Positions 59,906 to 64,000 of a stretch of DNA of 64,000 nucleotides are shown here, piece after piece. How positions within the stretch are numbered: position 1 is the first letter of the stretch; each line of letters begins with the position of its first letter. The position numbers and the translations under genes were made by a program. Source of the DNA: Ancylobacter defluvii (GTDB taxonomy: Bacteria > Pseudomonadota > Alphaproteobacteria > Rhizobiales > Xanthobacteraceae); NCBI RefSeq assembly GCF_018390605.1, contig NZ_JAHBGD010000024.1, positions 62,001-126,000 on the forward strand. Direction: 5' to 3'. Below the pieces are notes generated by a model. That model was not told the DNA's origin. It did no database searches and worked only from the letters and a program-made list of their open reading frames with translations.

Positions 59906-60691
59906 ATGTCGAGAGTACGCACCGCACCAGGATACGGCACGCACCCCACGCCCCGATCGGATTGGGCCCTCTTCCTCGATATTGACGGCACGCTGATCGA
60001 GCATGCCGACCATCCGGAAGGGATCACCATCCCCGAGAATCTGCCGACGCTGCTGATGCAGTTGCAGACCAGCTTCGCCGGCGCGGTGGCGCTGGTTTCC
60101 GGACGCACCGTCGAGTGGATGGACCGCCGCTTCGCCCCCGCCAGGCTCGCCGCCGCCGGCCAGCATGGCGCCGAGCTGCGGCTGGATCCGAACGGCAAGA
60201 CGGTTCCGCTGGCCATCCCTTCCTGGCGCCAGCGCCTGGAGCAGGAGCTCGAAGCCGCGCTGCAGGCGTGGCCGGGGGTCTATCTCGAGCACAAGCCGTT
60301 GTCGCTGGCGGTGCATTACCGCGCGGTGCCGCAGTTCGAGGCCGAGGTGAAGGCGACGATCGCCGTCATCACCAACCGGCTCGGCTCGGATGTCGAATTG
60401 CTGGCCGGCCGCTTCGTGGTGGAAATCCGCCAGATCGGCCTCACCAAGGGAACCGCGGTCAAGCGCTTCCTCGAAACCTCCCCCTTCGCCGGCCGGCTGC
60501 CGGTGTTCGTCGGCGACGACGTGACCGACGAGGACGGCTTCGGCGCCGTGAAGGCGGCCGGCGGGCTGGCGGTGGCGGTCGGCCCGCGCCCGACCGACCA
60601 GGCAGATTTCCGGCTCGGCGATCCGGGCGAAGTACGTTTCTGGCTCGCGTCGGTGGTCGCCGAGAGCATGAAGGCGGAGGCCGCGCGATGA
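59906..60691 (+). CDS. otsB: Trehalose-6-phosphate phosphatase
   Basis: A 261-residue HAD-superfamily phosphatase that releases trehalose from trehalose 6-phosphate. D25-I-D27-G28-T29 is the catalytic motif; SGRTVEWMDRRF and GDDVTDEDGFGAVK follow as motifs II and III. ATG 59906 is favoured with AGGG upstream; a TTG at 59891 is an alternative. Its stop overlaps the GH15 start in ATGA, so the three trehalose genes are one translational unit. Confidence 0.95.
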   Translation: MSRVRTAPGYGTHPTPRSDWALFLDIDGTLIEHADHPEGITIPENLPTLLMQLQTSFAGAVALVSGRTVEWMDRRFAPARLAAAGQHGAELRLDPNGKTVPLAIPSWRQRLEQELEAALQAWPGVYLEHKPLSLAVHYRAVPQFEAEVKATIAVITNRLGSDVELLAGRFVVEIRQIGLTKGTAVKRFLETSPFAGRLPVFVGDDVTDEDGFGAVKAAGGLAVAVGPRPTDQADFRLGDPGEVRFWLASVVAESMKAEAAR

Positions 60692-62484
60692 GCTCCAATC
60701 TCAATCTCGCCGCCATCGGCAACGGCACCATCGCCGCGCTGGTCGACCCGAACGGCCGCATCGCCTGGTGCTGCTGGCCGCGCATCGACGGCGACCCGCT
60801 GTTCTCGGCGATGCTCGGCGGCGAAGAGCCGGAAGGCGGCTTCTTCGATGTGCTGCTCGACGGGCAGGTGAAGGCGACGCGCCGCTATCGCGAGAACACC
60901 GCCATTATCGAGACGACGCTGGAGAACGCCGACGGCGCCAAGCTGCGCATCACCGACTTCGCGCCTCGCTTCAAGCTCTACGACCGCATCTACCGCCCGG
61001 CGACGCTGGTGCGGCGTATCGAGCCGCTGGCCGGGAACTGCCGCGTCACCATCCGCCTGCGCCCGCATTTCAACTGGGGCGAACAGTCGCCGAAGCCGGT
61101 GCGCGGCTCCAATCATATGCGCTTCGCCGGCGACGACTTCGCGGTGCGTGCGACCACCGACCTGCCGATCGTCTACATCGCCGAGGAACGGCCCTTCGTG
61201 CTGAGCCGGGCGGCGACCATCGTGCTGGGGCCGGACGAGCCCTTCGCCAATTCGCTCACCGACACCGTCCGCTCCTTCGAGGAGAAGACGCGGGACTATT
61301 GGTGGGAATGGGTACGCTACCTCTCGATTCCCTTCGAATGGCAGGACGCGGTGATCCGCGCCGCCATCTCGCTGAAGCTGTGCGCCTATGAGGAAACCGG
61401 CGGCATCGTCGCCGCGCTGACAACCTCGATCCCCGAGGCGCCGCACTCGATCCGCAACTGGGACTACCGGCACTGCTGGCTGCGCGACAGCTATTTCACC
61501 GTGCGGGCGCTCAACCTGCTGGGCGCCACGCGGACGATGGAAGACTATATCCGCTACCTCACCACGGTGATCGCCTCCGAGCCGTCCGGGCGGCTGGCGC
61601 CGGTCTATTCCATCGTGCCCGGCACCCAATTGGAGGAGCGCTTCGCGCCCGCTTTGCCCGGCTTTCGCGGCATGGGGCCGGTGCGGGTCGGCAACCAGGC
61701 GGCCGAGCAGGTGCAGAACGACGGCTACGGCCATGTGGTGCTGGCGGCAACGCAGATGTTCTTCGACCACCGGCTGCCGAACCGCGGCGACCGGGCGCTG
61801 TTCGAGCTGCTGGAAGGCGTCGGCGCGCGGGCGGCGGAATTCGCCTTCGAGCCGGATGCCGGCCTGTGGGAGCTGCGCGGCAAAAGGCGCGTGCACACCT
61901 TCTCGGCGGTGATGAGCTGGGCGGCCTGCGCGCGGCTCGCCCGCATGGCCCGCGTGCTGGAGCTGCCGGACCGCGCCAGCCACTGGAAAGAGCAGGCGAC
62001 GGCGATCCGCACCCGCATCCTCTCCTTCGCGTGGAACGAGGAGATGAAGAGCTTCGTCGATGCCGAGGAGGACGGGCAGATCGATGCCAGCCTGCTGCTG
62101 CTCGCCGATCTCGGCTTCGTGCGGCCGGACGACCCGCGTTTCATCGCCACGGTGGAGCGGGTCGGCAGGGACCTGAAGCGCAACGGCTACATGATGCGCT
62201 ATGCCGGCGAGGACGATTTCGGCCTGCCGGAGACGTCGTTCACCATCTGCTCCTTCTGGTACGCCAACGCGCTCGACATGATCGGCCGGCGCGACGAGGC
62301 GCGCGAGATGTTCCAGAGCCTGCTCGACCGGCGCAACGAGGCCGGGCTACTCTCCGAGGACATCGACAATCAGACGCTGGAACTGTGGGGCAATATTCCG
62401 CAGACCTATTCGATGGTGGGGCTCATCGACACGGCCATGCGCCTGTCGAAGACATGGGAGGAAGCGTTCTGGCGCGGCTCGTAA
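60688..62484 (+). CDS. Glycoside hydrolase family 15 protein (glucoamylase- or trehalase-like)
   Basis: A 598-residue soluble protein. The N-terminal beta-sandwich is about residues 1-200 (AALVDPNGRIAWCCWPRIDGDPLF) and the (alpha/alpha)6 barrel follows (PHSIRNWDYRHCWLRDSYFTVRALN in pieces near residue 252). The NWDYR and WLRD residues form part of the active site, and the later GLWELRGKRRVHTFSAVMSW region with glutamate after LWE fits the general acid. Bacterial GH15 members include trehalases and glucodextranases. Sitting between otsB and otsA, it most likely acts on trehalose or an alpha-glucan linked to it, but this is inference. Confidence 0.88.
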   Translation: MSSNLNLAAIGNGTIAALVDPNGRIAWCCWPRIDGDPLFSAMLGGEEPEGGFFDVLLDGQVKATRRYRENTAIIETTLENADGAKLRITDFAPRFKLYDRIYRPATLVRRIEPLAGNCRVTIRLRPHFNWGEQSPKPVRGSNHMRFAGDDFAVRATTDLPIVYIAEERPFVLSRAATIVLGPDEPFANSLTDTVRSFEEKTRDYWWEWVRYLSIPFEWQDAVIRAAISLKLCAYEETGGIVAALTTSIPEAPHSIRNWDYRHCWLRDSYFTVRALNLLGATRTMEDYIRYLTTVIASEPSGRLAPVYSIVPGTQLEERFAPALPGFRGMGPVRVGNQAAEQVQNDGYGHVVLAATQMFFDHRLPNRGDRALFELLEGVGARAAEFAFEPDAGLWELRGKRRVHTFSAVMSWAACARLARMARVLELPDRASHWKEQATAIRTRILSFAWNEEMKSFVDAEEDGQIDASLLLLADLGFVRPDDPRFIATVERVGRDLKRNGYMMRYAGEDDFGLPETSFTICSFWYANALDMIGRRDEAREMFQSLLDRRNEAGLLSEDIDNQTLELWGNIPQTYSMVGLIDTAMRLSKTWEEAFWRGS

Positions 62485-63911
62485 TCGTTTCAAACCGGGT
62501 GGCCTCGCCGAAGGAGCGCGGGGCCAAGGCAGGTGGGCTGGCCGTTGCCCTGCGCGAGGCGCTGAACAAGCGCGGCGGGCTGTGGTTCGGCTGGAGTGGC
62601 GAGACTCAGGTCGACCCGCCGAGCGAGCCCAAGGTGTTCCGATCCGGCAAGGTGACCTACGCGCTGCAGACCCTCGATCCCGAGGACCAGCGCGCCCACT
62701 ATGCCGGCTACGCCAATGGCACATTGTGGCCGCTGTGCCATTACCGGCTCGGCCTGCTCAATTTCCGCCGCACCGACTGGGAAGGCTACCGGCGGGTGAA
62801 CGCCACCTTCGCGCGGGCGCTGATGCCGCTGCTGAAGCCCGACGACATCGTCTGGGTGCATGATTACCACTTCATCCCGCTGGCGAGCGAATTGCGCGCG
62901 CTCGGCTTCGAGGGGCGGATCGGCTATTTCCATCACATCCCCTTTCCGACGCCGGAAGTGTTCCTCACCCTGCCCTCGCATGCGGCGCTGGTACGGGACC
63001 TGTCGCGCTACGACCTCGTCGGGCTGCAGACAGAGCATGATGTGCGGGCGCTGCTCACCTATGTGTCGAGCGAGGCGCGCGGCTGGATCGCCCCCGGCGG
63101 CGTGGTCGGCCTGCGCGACCGGCGCTTCCGCATCGCCACCTACCCGATCGGCATCGACGCCGACGCCTTCGTGCACGACGCCGAGGCTGCCGCCGGCAGC
63201 GAAGAGGAAGAGCGGCTGAAGGCCAGCCTCGCCGGACGGGCGCTGGCGGTCGGCGTCGACCGGCTCGACTATTCCAAGGGGCTGCCGAACAAGTTCGCCG
63301 CCTTCGGCGAGTTGCTCAAGAGCCATCCGGAACGGCGCTCCACCGTCACCATGATGCAGGTCGCCCCGCTCAGCCGCAGCGAGGTGACGGAGTATCAGGC
63401 GCTGCGGCGCGAGCTGGAGGAGCTGGCCGGCGCGATCAACGGCGAATATGCCGAGTTCGACTGGGTGCCGCTGCGCTATCTCAACCGGCCGTTCCAGCGC
63501 GCGACGCTGGCCGCCATCTACCGCACCGCGCGGCTCGGCGTGGTGACGCCGCTGCGCGACGGCATGAACCTCGTCGCCAAGGAATATGTGGCGGCACAGA
63601 ATCCGGAAGATCCGGGCGTGCTGGTGCTCTCCCGCTTCGCCGGCGCCGCCGACGAACTCTCCGGCTCGGTGATCGTCAATCCCTACGACGTCGAGGGCAT
63701 GGCGGACGCGCTCAACTCGGCGCTGTCCATGACGCTCGGCGAGCGCAAGGACCGCTGGCGCGCCAACATGGAGAAGGTGACGCGCAACACCATTCACAGG
63801 TGGTGCGAAACCTTCATCACCGATCTTTCGGGGGTTGACGGCTACGGGGCTGGCGTCGAACCTGCGCGGAGCCTTCCCGCTCCGAAGAAGGCGACGCGCG
63901 GCCGGAACTGA
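62454..63911 (+). CDS. otsA: Alpha,alpha-trehalose-phosphate synthase
   Basis: A GT20 glycosyltransferase of about 485 residues that joins UDP-glucose and glucose 6-phosphate into trehalose 6-phosphate. Hallmarks: [11 protein letters not shown] at the N-terminus, [38 protein letters not shown] and [18 protein letters not shown] 62454 overlaps the GH15 gene by 31 bases and would add five residues before [14 protein letters not shown] at 62469 would give exactly the usual [11 protein letters not shown] start and has GGGAGG 7 bases upstream, so it is a serious alternative. Confidence 0.93.
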   Translation: MGGSVLARLVIVSNRVASPKERGAKAGGLAVALREALNKRGGLWFGWSGETQVDPPSEPKVFRSGKVTYALQTLDPEDQRAHYAGYANGTLWPLCHYRLGLLNFRRTDWEGYRRVNATFARALMPLLKPDDIVWVHDYHFIPLASELRALGFEGRIGYFHHIPFPTPEVFLTLPSHAALVRDLSRYDLVGLQTEHDVRALLTYVSSEARGWIAPGGVVGLRDRRFRIATYPIGIDADAFVHDAEAAAGSEEEERLKASLAGRALAVGVDRLDYSKGLPNKFAAFGELLKSHPERRSTVTMMQVAPLSRSEVTEYQALRRELEELAGAINGEYAEFDWVPLRYLNRPFQRATLAAIYRTARLGVVTPLRDGMNLVAKEYVAAQNPEDPGVLVLSRFAGAADELSGSVIVNPYDVEGMADALNSALSMTLGERKDRWRANMEKVTRNTIHRWCETFITDLSGVDGYGAGVEPARSLPAPKKATRGRN

Positions 63912-64000
63912 GCGGTCGCCGTCTTGACGACCGACATCTCCCGCCCCTCCCGACCTCAACCTATCGGCGACGCATGTGGCAGGTTCCTCCTCAGCCGGTG

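Overview
The window reads as a chromosomal segment of a high-GC alphaproteobacterium, most likely order Hyphomicrobiales. The reasons are strong G/C bias at third codon positions, dense operons with ATGA/GTGA/TGATG overlaps, an ArsR-methyltransferase fusion next to metF, a methionine synthase split into two genes, BMP-type nucleobase transport genes, an OpgC-type acyltransferase and rhizobial-type palindromic intergenic repeats. A Xanthobacteraceae-like host (Ancylobacter/Starkeya/Xanthobacter) is a guess, not shown. I see no rRNA, tRNA, CRISPR array, insertion sequence or phage gene; this is mainly core and metabolic chromosome.

Layout. 1-2.5 kb: a molybdenum hydroxylase pair (iorA end, iorB). 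3-6 kb: small heat-shock protein plus Lon. 6-10 kb: a secreted protein, a TRIC/UPF0126 membrane protein, a flavin monooxygenase and DedA. 10-12 kb: an SDR converging on a LysR regulator. 12-18.8 kb: a minus-strand operon of ABC importer, LacI regulator, inositol monophosphatase-like enzyme and calcineurin-type phosphodiesterase; its first permease carries a one-base frameshift. 19-25 kb: YegP-like protein, LepA, two metallo-beta-lactamase-fold proteins and a GGDEF/EAL protein. 25-31.7 kb: BMP-type nucleobase ABC importer with cytosine deaminase, interrupted by a 600-base palindromic repeat mosaic. 31.8-36.9 kb: Nudix, PhzF, PdxY, amidase and LssY-C genes. 37-43.6 kb: methionine-cycle cluster (ArsR-methyltransferase, metF, a DUF559 gene wrapped in repeats, split metH). 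43.7-50.6 kb: TrmO, L,D-transpeptidase, MOSC and HdeD proteins, then an OpgC acyltransferase with two SGNH-type secreted proteins. 50.8-59.7 kb: VOC proteins, O-methyltransferase, PrmB, class D beta-lactamase, MltB-type transglycosylase, Tam, EttA and a cupin. 59.9-64 kb: trehalose cluster otsB, GH15, otsA.

How the genes work together. The 12-18.8 kb operon looks like a self-contained system that imports a phosphodiester, cleaves it with the metallophosphoesterase and dephosphorylates the product with the IMPase-like enzyme, under LacI control through a perfect 16-base palindrome beside the first start codon. Glycerophosphoinositol is an attractive but unproven substrate. The methionine cluster appears autoregulated by the ArsR-methyltransferase through a perfect palindrome. 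A dispersed two-hairpin repeat (at least four full copies, with compensatory stem changes) sits between genes of operons and in one place forms the apparent ribosome-binding region and the C-terminal tail of a DUF559 protein.
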